A stretch of DNA of 64,000 nucleotides, from assembly GCF_026340975.1 (NCBI RefSeq), contig NZ_JAPEOS010000003.1, positions 1,798,001 through 1,862,000 of the forward strand. The letters are read 5' to 3'. Positions 17,381 to 25,677 of this stretch are shown here, piece after piece (the first letter of the stretch is position 1; every line of letters starts with the position of its first letter). The notes beneath the pieces are model-generated. The model was not told the origin of the DNA. It ran no database searches and saw nothing but the letters and a program-made list of their open reading frames with translations. The translations under genes and the position numbers were made by a program. Source of the stretch: Streptomyces sp. NBC_01214. GTDB taxonomy: Bacteria > Actinomycetota > Actinomycetes > Streptomycetales > Streptomycetaceae.

Positions 17381-17905
17381 GTGAGCGAACTGGTTGAGCA
17401 TGTCGATGAGCATGACCGCGTGTTGGGGATAGCCGAGCGAGACGAGGCGGTGCGCGAGAACTGGCCGCATCGCATTGCAACAACGATCTGCCGAGACCGC
17501 GAAGGGCGGATCTTGGTTGTGCGCCGGGCAGAGACGATGTCCCGGTTCCCGGGCCACTACGACGTGATGACCGGCGGCGCCGTGGACGTGGGTGAGTCGT
17601 ATGAGGAGGCGGCGGTCCGCGAGCTGGCTGAAGAGCTCGGCGTTCGCGTGCCGGTGCGCTTCCTGTTCAAATTCTTCTGCAGGGAAGGGATTAGCCCCAT
17701 ATGGTTCGGGGTGCATGAGGCCCTCTTGTCGTCGGAGTCCCTGGTCCCGGACCCGGGTGAGATCGACTGGCTGGACTGGCTGCCGGTTGCCGAACTGCGC
17801 GAAGTCGTTGATCAATGGTGCTTCGTTCCGGGAGGGCGGGAAGCTCTGCGCCGATATCTGGATTCCGGGTCCGACAGCGGTGCGGGCGAAGTGGCAGCCG
17901 GGTGA
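17381..17905 (+). CDS. NUDIX hydrolase
   Basis: This is a predicted hydrolase of nucleoside-diphosphate-linked substrates. The complete Nudix box lies at residues 66-88: Gly66, Glu72, Arg80-Glu81, Glu84-Glu85 and Gly87. The N-terminus (VDEHDRVLGIAERDEAVREN) resembles the IDI/YfcD-like subgroup. GTG 17381 is the first start, with only a weak upstream ribosome-binding site. The length of 174 residues is normal. It stands alone, transcribed away from the integrase remnant, and its end lies 23 bp from a convergent transposon accessory gene. The exact substrate cannot be told from the sequence. Confidence 0.87.
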   Translation: MSELVEHVDEHDRVLGIAERDEAVRENWPHRIATTICRDREGRILVVRRAETMSRFPGHYDVMTGGAVDVGESYEEAAVRELAEELGVRVPVRFLFKFFCREGISPIWFGVHEALLSSESLVPDPGEIDWLDWLPVAELREVVDQWCFVPGGREALRRYLDSGSDSGAGEVAAG

Positions 17906-17928
17906 TCGGCGATGCAGGTTGCCTCGGT

Positions 17929-18408
17929 TCAGGGCGGGCATTTCAGCTGCATGACCCGATCACTGTGGTTCGTGGTACTGGAAGGCGAGCGCCTGACCTG
18001 GGTGGTTTCGGCGGAGGGTTCGCGGAGCCGGACGATCTCTTCGTGTTGTGCGGCGAGCCGGGCCAGGGCCTGAGTACGGAAGTCGGTGAGTTCGTCGATC
18101 GTCTGTTCCGACTGGGTCAGCCGGTCTTTGAGCTTGGTGATCTCCGCCTTGAGTCGCATGATTTGGGCTTCGCGGGGGTCGGGGATCTCTCCGGCCTGGT
18201 GCAGGGCCTGGAGGCGCCGCTCGAACTCGACGCGGAGGTGAGAGTAGGGGCGGCTGCCGTAGAACGCGGTGCGGTCGACCGCGGCCTCGCCGGCGAGGGG
18301 CTTGATGTCGCACTTTCTGCCGGGCGGGATCTCACCTCGAAGGAGCCGGTCCATGGTGGCCCTGATGCGGTTCTCGTTCTCGGCTCGCTGGGCTGTGGAG
18401 ATTCTCAT
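17929..18408 (-). CDS. transposon/recombinase accessory protein (TnpC-like), 159 aa
   Basis: MRISTAQRAENENRIRATMD leads to LAGEAAVDRTAFYGSRPYSH, a helix-turn-helix-like segment at about residues 40-60. A long coiled coil follows (KAEITKLKDRLTQSEQTIDE) with LARLAAQHEEIVRLR. Proteins of this kind accompany site-specific recombinase cassettes in Streptomyces and related bacteria, possibly as DNA-binding accessory factors; that role is inferred. Start ATG 18408 overlaps the end of the upstream frame (18405-18720), indicating translational coupling. The catalytic partner genes of such a cassette are not seen intact here. Confidence 0.55.
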   Translation of the reverse strand: MRISTAQRAENENRIRATMDRLLRGEIPPGRKCDIKPLAGEAAVDRTAFYGSRPYSHLRVEFERRLQALHQAGEIPDPREAQIMRLKAEITKLKDRLTQSEQTIDELTDFRTQALARLAAQHEEIVRLREPSAETTQVRRSPSSTTNHSDRVMQLKCPP

Positions 18409-18720
18409 GCCGAGTCCTCGTTCATGGTGGTGCGGGCGGCGTCGATCTCGGCGACGACGCGGACAGCTCGGTCGTGGTCGGCCTGGAGTCGGGCGCGTTC
18501 GGTCTTGCGCGTGCTGCCGAGCTGGCCGATGAACGTACTCATCGTCGGTGCCGCCCAACGGCTGGCCTTGACGACCTTGCTGGCGACGCGGTAGCGGGGC
18601 AGACCGGGGACGGGCTCCTCGGGCGGGCGGCGGCAGCCGACCCTCAGTTCCATCAGCTCGGCCGGGAACGTGCAGCGATGTCTGGGGTGATTGCAAGGGG
18701 GCCGGGACTCCAGTGATCAT
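18405..18720 (-). pseudogene. C-terminal fragment of cassette partner protein
   Basis: The frame ends in a helical tail (QADHDRAVRVVAEIDAARTT then MNEDSA) whose stop overlaps the next start at 18408. Upstream it reads ELRVGCRRPPEEPVPGLPRY and further Cys-containing sequence. The N-terminal portion is absent, so this is probably the tail of the larger protein normally cotranscribed with the TnpC-like gene. Its family is not certain. Confidence 0.4.
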
Positions 18721-18796
18721 GAGCCTGGTGATACCGGGTCACCGGCCGCCCGAACGCGCCGGGTTGGGGGTGGCTCACTCCGCTGGGGGAGCGGGT

Positions 18797-19010
18797 TCAC
18801 CGAAGAAACGCGCCTGCGTCCTCCGCCTGCTCCTCGGGGTCGAGGTAGCCGCCCTCATCCGCGTTCCGGCTGATGTCGGCGTACACCAGCACCTGCACCT
18901 CGGCCTCGCCCGGGCCGCTGGAGAGGAACAGCTCGGAGATCCGCTGCGCCGCCGCGACGGCGGCCGGCTCGTGGCCCCGGATCGATCGTGATCACGTTCT
19001 CGTCGTTCAT
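18797..19010 (-). pseudogene. small frameshifted hypothetical gene
   Basis: ATG 19010 opens MNDENVITIDPG. One extra G in a G run shifts the frame, after which HEPAAVAAAQRISELFLSSG and VQVLVYADISRNADEGGYLD read coherently to a stop at 18797 (QAEDAGAFLR). Without the extra base this would be a roughly 70-residue protein. The indel lies in a homopolymer, so a sequencing error is possible. Confidence 0.4.
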
Positions 19011-19136
19011 GCCCTCGGCAACCGGCCTGCCCGGGACGCGGTTTCGCTCGTGCGCCAGGGGTGCATCCCATCGAGTGCTTCAGTGACGTCGCAGCGAAGG
19101 CTGAGTGGTCTCATCGAACATTGAGTGGTGTCGCCA

Positions 19137-19502
19137 TCAGGAGGACACGGTCAATGCCAGCGAGGCGACGGCGGTGGCGAAGTAGAAGCCGGGAAACGCG
19201 AGGTTGTAGAGCACGCGGGCGCGCAGATGGAAGGCGAGCGCGCCCAAGTAGAGCAGGACGAGGCCGCAGGCCGCGGCGGCGCCGAGGAGGCGCGGTGCGG
19301 CGTCGAAGAGGCTGAGGAGGAGGCCCGCCGCACCAGCCAGCTTGAGGGCGGCCAGCCAGGGCAGCCAGGATCGGGGAACACCCACCTCCGCTGAGTTGGT
19401 CAGCACGAAGCGCGCCCCGGCGAGGTCGGCGGCGGCGATACCGACGTTGACGGCTGCGGTGAGCAGGGTGACGACGAGGAGCGCGAGCTGGGTACCGTTC
19501 AT
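19137..19502 (-). CDS. DoxX-like membrane protein
   Basis: ATG 19502 begins MNGTQLALLVVTLLTAAVNV and gives four hydrophobic segments, with the DoxX_2-type signature around VPRSWLPWLAALKLAGAAGL. DoxX-like proteins are small quinone- or redox-associated membrane proteins of poorly known role. The frame extends 12 codons upstream to 19538, but the internal start fits the family better. It is divergently transcribed from the LysR gene at 19563 with about 60 bp between, suggesting that regulator controls it. Confidence 0.75.
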   Translation of the reverse strand: MNGTQLALLVVTLLTAAVNVGIAAADLAGARFVLTNSAEVGVPRSWLPWLAALKLAGAAGLLLSLFDAAPRLLGAAAACGLVLLYLGALAFHLRARVLYNLAFPGFYFATAVASLALTVSS

Positions 19503-19562
19503 GTCTTCAGGGTCCGCGGGCACTTCGGCATCGTCCAATACCTGCTTCTATAACCTGGTGGC

Positions 19563-20444
19563 ATGGATATCGACACGCGCCTGCTTCGGTACTTCGCCGC
19601 AGTGGCGGAGGAGGGCAGCCTGACCGGGGCAGCGCAGAGGCTGTTCGTCTCGCAGCCTGCGTTGACCAAGCAGATCCGGCGCCTGGAGGACGGTCTCGGG
19701 GTACGGCTCTTCGCGCGTTCACGGTCGGGGATGGCGCTGACCAGAGCTGGTCGTGAGCTCGCCTCGCGGGTGCCCGCACTGCTGGACGGCTGGGACGAGG
19801 CGGTGCAGGCAACCGGCCGGGCAGCGCGGGTGCTGCGCCTGGGCTTCCTGGACGCGGGCGCAGTGGGTGCCGTCCCTGAGGTCATTGCCGAGTTCCGCCG
19901 GGCGCAGCCGGAGTGGCGGGTAGAACTGCGGCAGTTCGACTGGTCGGACCCGAGTGCCGGCTTGGCTCGGGGGGAGGTAGATGCGGCAGTGGTGCGTTTG
20001 CCGTTTCCGGGACAGGAGAGTTTGGCGGTGCGGGAGTTGTTCGTTGAGGAGCGTGGGGTGTTGCTACCAGCTCGGCATCCGCTGGCGAACAGCGAGAAGG
20101 TGGAGTTCCGGGAGCTGTTGGACGAGCCGTTCGTCGCGGCCGGAGCCGAGACCGGAGCATGGAGGGAGTACTGGCTGGCCATTGAGGAGCGGGACGGGCA
20201 CCCCGTCCGGGTCGGCGTGGTCACCAGCCGTCCCGACGAGTGGCTCGGGGCGGTGGCTGGCGGCTGCGTGGCCCTGGCCCCTGCGTCGGTGCCCCGTTTC
20301 TACTCCCACCCGGGCGTGGTGTTCCGTCCAGTCTCCGGGGTCTCGCCCAGCCGGGTGGGGTTGGCCCGGCCTCGGGGGCAGACGGGCGAGGCGCCACTGG
20401 ATGAGCTGCTGGCGGCCATCGCGCGGCGGTTGAGCCGGAGTTGA
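19563..20444 (+). CDS. LysR-family transcriptional regulator
   Basis: The N-terminal winged helix-turn-helix spans residues 1-62 (LLRYFAAVAEEGSLTGAAQR, then VSQPALTKQIRRLEDGLGV). It is followed by the periplasmic-binding-protein-like effector domain (LGFLDAGAVGAVPEVIAEFR). The length of 293 residues is normal for the family. It faces the DoxX-like gene across a 60-bp intergenic region, the classic layout for a LysR regulator and its target. The effector is unknown. ATG 19563 lacks a strong ribosome-binding site. Confidence 0.9.
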   Translation: MDIDTRLLRYFAAVAEEGSLTGAAQRLFVSQPALTKQIRRLEDGLGVRLFARSRSGMALTRAGRELASRVPALLDGWDEAVQATGRAARVLRLGFLDAGAVGAVPEVIAEFRRAQPEWRVELRQFDWSDPSAGLARGEVDAAVVRLPFPGQESLAVRELFVEERGVLLPARHPLANSEKVEFRELLDEPFVAAGAETGAWREYWLAIEERDGHPVRVGVVTSRPDEWLGAVAGGCVALAPASVPRFYSHPGVVFRPVSGVSPSRVGLARPRGQTGEAPLDELLAAIARRLSRS

Positions 20445-20774
20445 CGACGGGGCCGACAGACTGCCGGCGCGCTGCGCGGCCAAATCGGAACTACTTCCGG
20501 CGGCGGCTGCGTTGAACGGCTCGCCCACCATGGGGATACACACGCGGCGACCGCCTCGGCCGGGTGCGCATGGGCCGTGACCTCTGACCGAACTGACCCG
20601 CCTCAACTCCGCCCGCCACATCAAGGGCGGCGACGCCGTCCTCGACGACGGCGAATAGAACCGGACCGTGGCCAGCGGCGCCCCCAGCCGCAGGCCACGA
20701 CCGACAGGACAGGCCACGTACGGACTTCTGTGTTGAGGAGTTGAACCGCTGGGGGAGAGGCGGACTGAACCGCT
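20445..20774. other. intergenic upstream of tpg-like gene, no intact tap
   Basis: A short plus-strand stretch (LTRLNSARHIKGGDAVLDDG) looks like the tail of a coding region before stops appear. In the usual order a tap gene precedes tpg, but no intact tap gene is present; whether this piece derives from tap cannot be decided by eye. Confidence 0.35.
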
Positions 20775-21332
20775 GTGGGAGAGATCGAGGACGCCATCGT
20801 CCGCGCCGACCAGGAGGCCTTCACCAAGGACCCGCCCAAGACCCTGAAGGGCCGGATCAACTTCCTGCTGAAGCAGCTCAAGACCACCCGCGCGGTCGCC
20901 GCGGAGCTCGGGGTCAGCCAGCGGTCGGTCGAGCGCTACTACCGCAAGGGCGACCGCAAGACCCCGCCCCAGCATGTCGCGGACCGCATCGACGCGGCCG
21001 TACGGGCCCGCTGGCAGCCGGTGGTGCGTGGCCGCCGCCGCAAGGAGGCCGCCACCAGCACCGGGATCACCGTCGAGACCCGGGCCCGCTTCGGCTACAC
21101 CGCCCCCGCCGGCACCACCGACGACGGCCGCGTCCGCCGCCTCACCGTCCACCTCCCCGCCACCTACGCCCAACCCCTCTTCGACGCCCGCGCCCAGGGA
21201 GCCGACGACCGCGAACTGCGCGCGATCGTCGCCGAGGGACTCCAGGAGATCTACTTCAAGGACGGCGGAACCCGAGCCGGCCAGCTCCGGGTCGAGTTCA
21301 GCGACATCGACTACTTCGACGTCTCCCTCTGA
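20775..21332 (+). CDS. tpg: telomere terminal protein homologue (Tpg)
   Basis: Tpg is the protein covalently attached to the 5' ends of linear Streptomyces chromosomes and plasmids, acting as primer in end patching. The 185-residue product has the family length and layout: an N-terminal helical region with helix-turn-helix VAAELGVSQRSVERYYRKGD at about residues 41-60, then VRARWQPVVRGRRRKEAATS, the signature RARFGYTAPAGTTDDGRVRR at about 103-122, and a C-terminal segment with IVAEGLQEIYFKDGG and VEFSDIDYFDVSL. GTG 20775 is the start. The partner gene tap is not found intact upstream. Presence of this gene indicates DNA from a linear replicon. Confidence 0.88.
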   Translation: MGEIEDAIVRADQEAFTKDPPKTLKGRINFLLKQLKTTRAVAAELGVSQRSVERYYRKGDRKTPPQHVADRIDAAVRARWQPVVRGRRRKEAATSTGITVETRARFGYTAPAGTTDDGRVRRLTVHLPATYAQPLFDARAQGADDRELRAIVAEGLQEIYFKDGGTRAGQLRVEFSDIDYFDVSL

Positions 21333-21722
21333 ACCCCACCGCCGGCGGGATGCCTCACCCGGACGCGGGCTGTCCGGGTGGGGCGCCGCCGCGTTCGAGC
21401 GCGTCAATGCCAGGCACCACCTGGAACAGGGGTGCAATGGCCATTGCGGGGAGCGGCCTTCGGACGGGCTGCTCTCAGCCCCGTGACGCTGCCGACCGCG
21501 GGCTGGATCCCGGCTGCCGTCACACGTCGCCGGTCACCGCCCCCGGTCGGCAGCATTCAGCCCGCTGTCGGGTGAACCCGGCACGACAGCCGGCAGGCTG
21601 TCGGAGCCCCCTGCGGCTGATCCAAGCCCACGAGGTCTGTGCGACCTCCGGGACATCGGTACAGCAGTGATCGGTGAGAACGCTCAGGGATCTGGTCCGG
21701 CGATGACCTGGAGGGCTCTGCC
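21333..21722. other. intergenic, no gene seen
   Basis: No coherent frame. The sequence contains several short GC-rich inverted segments, but none forms a convincing terminator or telomere-like palindrome series. Confidence 0.35.
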
Positions 21723-22214
21723 ATGAAGTACACCGTCTCGATCGAGATCGCCCTGCCGCCGGAGAGGGTGGCCCAGCTGCTCGCCGACCCGGCCTACCTG
21801 CCGATGTGGCTGCGGGGCCTGGTGCTGCACGAGCCGCTGAGTGGGGTGCACGGGCAGGTCGGTACCACGTCGCGGGTGGTGATGCAGATGGGGCAGCGCA
21901 CGTTCGAGTGCACTGAGACGATCACCTGCCGGGAACCGGCTGACCTGCATGGGATCTCGAAAGGGAGTGTCGTTCGCTTCGACCGCGAGATCGTCGGCGA
22001 GGGCATGTGGAGCGCGGTGCGCGACCGGCTGACCGAGGCCGGTCCGGGGACGACGCTCTGGGTGAGTGAGAACGAGTACCGGTTCAGTGGCTTGCTGATG
22101 CGGTTGGTGGGGCTCCTGATGCCCGGCGCCTTCCGCAAGCAGTCGCAGCAGCACATGCAGGACTTCAAGGCGTTCGCCGAGCAGGGAAAGGACGTCCGCG
22201 AAGCGAAGGGCTGA
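21723..22214 (+). CDS. SRPBCC/START-like ligand-binding protein
   Basis: The N-terminus MKYTVSIEIALPPERVAQLL, then a strand/turn PMWLRGLVLHEPLSG, repeated beta strands (TTSRVVMQMGQRTFECTETI) and a long C-terminal helix (FRKQSQQHMQDFKAFAEQGK) match the polyketide-cyclase/SRPBCC fold. Such proteins bind hydrophobic ligands or act in lipid and polyketide metabolism; no specific ligand can be assigned. The length of 163 residues fits. It appears monocistronic, with a convergent dioxygenase gene ending 64 bp downstream. Confidence 0.8.
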   Translation: MKYTVSIEIALPPERVAQLLADPAYLPMWLRGLVLHEPLSGVHGQVGTTSRVVMQMGQRTFECTETITCREPADLHGISKGSVVRFDREIVGEGMWSAVRDRLTEAGPGTTLWVSENEYRFSGLLMRLVGLLMPGAFRKQSQQHMQDFKAFAEQGKDVREAKG

Positions 22215-22277
22215 TCTGCTTGCGGAACACCAACGACGGGCTCGGGCGGCGTGGGCCGGAGGTGTTGCGGGTCGTGG

Positions 22278-23165
22278 TCAGTTGGGGTGTCGGTGGAGCA
22301 TCAGGCGGATCAGGCAGCGGCGCCGGTCGGGGGCGGGGTCGTCTTCGTAGGCGGTGCGGCCGTGGAGGATGCGGCGGTCGTCGGTCAGGAGGCAGTCGCC
22401 GTCGTCCAGCAGGATGCGGATCCTCAAGGAGGGGCGCGCCAGCACGCGCTTCAGGGTGTCCAGTGCGGCTTGCTTGCCCTCCGGCAGGGGCTGTCCGGTC
22501 AGTGCGGCGGCAGTCTCGATGCGTTTGGTGTTGCACCGCACGACCATGCGCCCGCCGACCGTGTCGAACACGGGGACCTGTATCACTTCGGGTTCGCCCA
22601 GGGGTGTGACGTGGCGGCGGTCGACCGGGTAGGGCGTACTGAGCTCGGACAGTGCCCGCGGGTGCTCCGCTGCCAGGAGCTGGTGCAGAGTGCGTCCGTC
22701 GAGGAGGAGGGAGGCCCCGCCCCGGAGGGCCCGGCGGTGGGTGAACAGGGCCAGCAGGTCGGGATCCTGCCCGAACGGTTGTACGGCCCGGTCGTTGTGG
22801 AGGTGGAGGTAGCCGCGCGACTTCGAGGTGTACGCGTTCTCGTGGAAGCGGCCCTCCCCGGTGTGGGCGCTGACGCCCTCGTCGCGGACGAGCCACGCCC
22901 GCTCGCGGTCGCCACCGCGGCCCTGCACGAGCGCGGTACCGAGGGGGCCGAGCATCGCCACGGCGAAGGCCTGCGCATCCCGGACGGCCAGTGCGGCGAC
23001 GGGTGTGCCCGTCACCACCGCGAAGCCGGGGCCGTGTTCGAGCGCGCGGCGCAGCCGTACGGCGAGCGCGGCGTGGTCGTGCGTGTACGGGATCCGGAAC
23101 GTCCGGCGGTCGCGCAAGGATTCCCGGGTCCAGCCCGCGGTGGCAGTGTCGTCCATCGGCCGCAT
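22278..23165 (-). CDS. TauD/TfdA-type Fe(II)/2-oxoglutarate dioxygenase
   Basis: This is a non-heme iron oxygenase. The facial triad is visible: His123 and Asp125 in YLHLHNDRAVQP, and a distal His near 268 in RRILHGRTAYEDDP. An Arg-rich strand (RRRCLIRLML) supplies the 2-oxoglutarate-binding Arg. ATG 23165 has AAGGGA six bases upstream and is preferred over longer starts. The product of 295 residues resembles hydroxylases acting on amino acids or small natural products, but the substrate is unknown. It is divergently oriented to the aldo/keto reductase gene at 23300 with 134 bp between, so a shared control region is possible. Confidence 0.85.
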   Translation of the reverse strand: MRPMDDTATAGWTRESLRDRRTFRIPYTHDHAALAVRLRRALEHGPGFAVVTGTPVAALAVRDAQAFAVAMLGPLGTALVQGRGGDRERAWLVRDEGVSAHTGEGRFHENAYTSKSRGYLHLHNDRAVQPFGQDPDLLALFTHRRALRGGASLLLDGRTLHQLLAAEHPRALSELSTPYPVDRRHVTPLGEPEVIQVPVFDTVGGRMVVRCNTKRIETAAALTGQPLPEGKQAALDTLKRVLARPSLRIRILLDDGDCLLTDDRRILHGRTAYEDDPAPDRRRCLIRLMLHRHPN

Positions 23166-23299
23166 CAGAGTCCCTTCACGCCGAAAGCCACCCCGACTCA
23201 CCCGCGCAGGATAGGAGTCCGCCACCCTGGGTGTAAGGCCGCGCGGGCCCGCGCACGCCGGGAGCACCGCTTTCAGGACAGGGGAGGGGCGCCGGACCG

Positions 23300-24274
23300 A
23301 TGGAGCACAGGAGACTGGGCACTCATGGTCCGTTGGTGCCGGCACTGGGCCTGGGCTGCATGGGCATGTCCGACTTCTACGGTCCGGCCGACCCACAGGA
23401 GGCGCTCGCCACCATCCGCCACGCCCTCGACCGCGGCCTGACCCACCTGGACACGGCCGACATGTACGGCCCGTACACCAACGAGGAACTCGTCGGCCGC
23501 GCCATCAAGGGCCGCCGCCACGAGGTGTTCCTCGCCACCAAGTTCGGCGTCGTCCGAGGCCCGGACCCCACCTCCCGACGCATCGACTCCACCCCGGCCC
23601 ACGCCCGAGCCGCCTGCGACGCCTCCCTGGCCCGCCTGGGCGTCGACCACATCGACCTCTACTACCTCCACCGCCGCGACCCCACCGTGCCCGTCGAGGA
23701 CACCATCGGCGCCATGCGCGACCTCGTCACCGCCGGAAAGATCGGCCACATCGGCCTTTCCGAGGTCAACGCCGACACCCTGCGCCGCGCCTGCGCCACC
23801 GCACCCGTCGCCGCCCTCCAGAGCGAGTACTCCCTCTTCACCCGCGCACTCGAACGCGAGATCCTCCCCACCGCCCACCACCTCGGCGTCACCCTCGTCG
23901 CCTACTCACCCCTCGGCCGCGGCCTGCTCACCGGCACCCTCACCTCCACGGGCAGCCTCCACCGGGACGACGTCCGCCACGCCCAGCCCCGCTTCCGGGG
24001 CGCCAACCTCGCCGCCAACCTCACCCTGGTCCAACGCCTGCGCGAGCTCGCCGTCGAGACCGGGTGCACGCCCGCGCAACTGGCCCTCGCCTGGCTCCTG
24101 GCCCGCCCCGAGCGGATCGTCCCGCTCCCAGGCACCCGCCGCCGCGCCCACCTCGACGACAACCTCGCCGCCCTGTCCGTACGCCTGGCCCCAGGGCAGT
24201 TCGAGGCCGTCGGCCAGTGCATCACCGAAGCGTTCGGCGCCCGGGCTCCGGACCTGTCCCGCCTCGAGCAGTAG
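23300..24274 (+). CDS. aldo/keto reductase
   Basis: This is an NADPH-dependent carbonyl reductase of the AKR superfamily. The catalytic tetrad is Asp51 and Tyr56 (LDTADMYGPY), Lys81 (LATKFG) and His124 (LYYLHRRDP). A C-terminal cofactor-binding segment (IVPLPGTRRRAHLDDNLAAL) is present. The length of 324 residues is typical of the Streptomyces group related to AKR13. A GGGGAGG motif lies about 10 bases before ATG 23300. The gene is intact and codon use is clean. A C-terminal remnant of a related AKR occurs at 45905-46208. Confidence 0.9.
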   Translation: MEHRRLGTHGPLVPALGLGCMGMSDFYGPADPQEALATIRHALDRGLTHLDTADMYGPYTNEELVGRAIKGRRHEVFLATKFGVVRGPDPTSRRIDSTPAHARAACDASLARLGVDHIDLYYLHRRDPTVPVEDTIGAMRDLVTAGKIGHIGLSEVNADTLRRACATAPVAALQSEYSLFTRALEREILPTAHHLGVTLVAYSPLGRGLLTGTLTSTGSLHRDDVRHAQPRFRGANLAANLTLVQRLRELAVETGCTPAQLALAWLLARPERIVPLPGTRRRAHLDDNLAALSVRLAPGQFEAVGQCITEAFGARAPDLSRLEQ

Positions 24275-24516
24275 GCACGACCCCGATCTTCCTGCTCGCC
24301 GCGCGGTTCGGCGACCAGACCACTGCTGTCGCGCCCGCGACGCAGCCCGCGCGGAGCTGCCCGCGAGCCTGCCCCGGTTCGCCACCCACCCCCTGACCTT
24401 CCACCTCCTCATGAGGGAAGCCGAACAATCCTGGCTCGGCCCCAAGGGTCGGACCGGCCGCGTGCGCGGAGCGCGGGCCTGAGCGCTGCCGGCGGACCGT
24501 CGTGTGCCCTGGGGGC

Positions 24517-24548
24517 TTGCATCCTGTACCCGGGTACAGGTTTACCGT
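24517..24548 (+). promoter_or_regulatory. MerR-type promoter/operator
   Basis: A TTGCAT -35-like hexamer (24517-24522) is followed by the perfect 18-bp palindrome CCTGTACCCGGGTACAGG (24523-24540), and a TTACCG -10-like element (24542-24547) after a 19-bp spacer. An operator dyad within an over-long 19-bp spacer is the hallmark of MerR-activated promoters. The MerR gene lies in the operon it would drive. Confidence 0.75.
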
Positions 24549-24595
24549 CGGAGATGTCCCCACCATCGGGGGGCGTGACGACGGGAGTGAGCGCG

Positions 24596-24931
24596 ATGAA
24601 CGACCTGGCGTGGGTGCCGCAGTCCTGCACGCTGCCCACCGAGGAGCGGCCCCTGCGGGTCGCCGAGTGGGATGCGCTGTTCTTCGAACGGCTGACCGCG
24701 CTCACCCGACCGCAGCCGCTTCGCCTGCGCCTCGACCTGGCCGGCGGGCCGGGTGTCGAGGACCGGGTCCGGGACCTGGTGGAGCGCGAGAGCGGCTGCT
24801 GCTCGTTCTTCGCCTTCGCCCTCGCCCCCGGTGCGGGCCTGATCCGTCTGGACGTCGCGGTGGACCAGGAGCACGGGGCGGTCCTGGACGCCCTGGCCGC
24901 GCGCACCGTGGCCGCCGGGGAGCAGCGGTGA
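24596..24931 (+). CDS. small protein of metal cassette, 111 aa
   Basis: First gene behind the MerR-type promoter. ATG 24596 has GGGAG about 8 bases upstream. The product starts MNDLAWVPQSCTLPTEERPL and contains a double-Cys segment (VERESGCCSFFAFAL) that could bind a soft metal. It ends GEQR, with its TGA overlapping the GTG of the merR-like gene by GTGA, indicating translational coupling. Homologous small proteins precede MerR genes in actinobacterial metal-resistance cassettes; the exact role is unknown and metal binding is inferred. Confidence 0.75.
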   Translation: MNDLAWVPQSCTLPTEERPLRVAEWDALFFERLTALTRPQPLRLRLDLAGGPGVEDRVRDLVERESGCCSFFAFALAPGAGLIRLDVAVDQEHGAVLDALAARTVAAGEQR

Positions 24932-25371
24932 GTGCGGGCTTGCGCAGTGGCCAGGTCGCCGAGGCGGCCGGGGTGAACATCCAGACCCTGCGCTACTACG
25001 AGCGCCGCGGCCTGCTGGCCGAGCCGGAGCGCAGCAACGGCGGCCACCGCCTGTACGGCGAGGCCGCGGTGACCGCGCTGCGGGTGATCAAGGCCGCTCA
25101 GCGCCTCGGGTTCACGCTGGAGGAGGTCGCCGAGCTCCTGGAGGCGGGCCGCCACCGCCACGGTCGCCCCGTCGCGGGACTCCAGGACCGTGCGGCCGCC
25201 AAGCTTGCCGAGGTCGACGCGAAGATCGCCGACCTGACCACCATCCGCACCGCCCTGGCCGCCGCCGTCGAGGCGGGCTGCGACGACCTGACCGTCTGCG
25301 CCGGAAGTGCCTGCTGCCCGATCCCCTTCACCGACCTCGCCAAGGAGCGCCATGCCGGACCCTGCTGCTGA
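24928..25371 (+). CDS. MerR-family heavy-metal-responsive regulator
   Basis: The N-terminal MerR helix-turn-helix is clear: LRSGQVAEAAGVNIQTLRYY, then ERRGLLAEPERSNGGHRLYG. A dimerisation helix follows, with VDAKIADLTTIRTALAAAVE. The C-terminus carries clustered cysteines (CDDLTVCAGSACCPIP and GPCC), suitable for soft-metal sensing as in MerR/CueR-type proteins. The length of 147 residues fits. The gene overlaps the upstream gene by 4 bp and the next gene starts within its 3' end, so all four genes form one operon under the promoter at 24517-24548. The metal is not certain; mercury, copper or arsenic-type sensing is possible. Confidence 0.87.
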   Translation: MSAGLRSGQVAEAAGVNIQTLRYYERRGLLAEPERSNGGHRLYGEAAVTALRVIKAAQRLGFTLEEVAELLEAGRHRHGRPVAGLQDRAAAKLAEVDAKIADLTTIRTALAAAVEAGCDDLTVCAGSACCPIPFTDLAKERHAGPCC

Positions 25372-25666
25372 CCCCCACCCCGGGCGCGCACCGAAGGCGC
25401 TCGGGGGCTTGGCCGCCCTGGCCTGCGTCGCGTGCTGCGCACTGCCCGTCCTGATCACCGCCGGGGTCATCGGCGCTGGCGCCGGGGCGGTGGTGGGCTG
25501 GCTGCCCGCCCTCGCCGTGGTCCTGGCCGTGCTCGCCGCCGGCACCTGGTGGTTCGGGCAGCGCCGCTATTCCTGCTCTTGCGGAGCGAAGAGTGCAGGT
25601 GGGGGCAGGTGCGGCTGCACGGCACCCGCCGACCCGCTGAAGATCAGCCCTACGGGCCGCCAGTAG
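25352..25666 (+). CDS. MerT-like membrane metal transport protein
   Basis: ATG 25352 follows AAGGAG at 25342-25347 and lies inside the end of the merR-like gene. The first membrane helix contains LAALACVACCALPVLITAGV, with the vicinal Cys pair (ACCALP) typical of MerT-type mercuric transporters. A second helix follows (WLPALAVVLAVLAAGTWWFG), and the C-terminal tail is Cys-rich (YSCSCGAKSAGGGRCGC). The 104-residue length is close to MerT. The protein probably moves or shuttles a soft metal across the cytoplasmic membrane; no reductase gene merA is present in the window. Confidence 0.75.
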   Translation: MPDPAADPHPGRAPKALGGLAALACVACCALPVLITAGVIGAGAGAVVGWLPALAVVLAVLAAGTWWFGQRRYSCSCGAKSAGGGRCGCTAPADPLKISPTGRQ

Positions 25667-25677
25667 GGTCCGGCAGT

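Noticed and set aside
20064..21437. 457-codon minus-strand frame opposite the lysR and tpg-like genes
   Set aside because: Spans two genes on the other strand and has no coherent protein features.
21333..21722. Possible telomere-like palindromes downstream of the tpg-like gene
   Set aside because: Inverted segments are short and irregular; nothing resembles the ordered palindromes of Streptomyces telomeres, and the region is internal.
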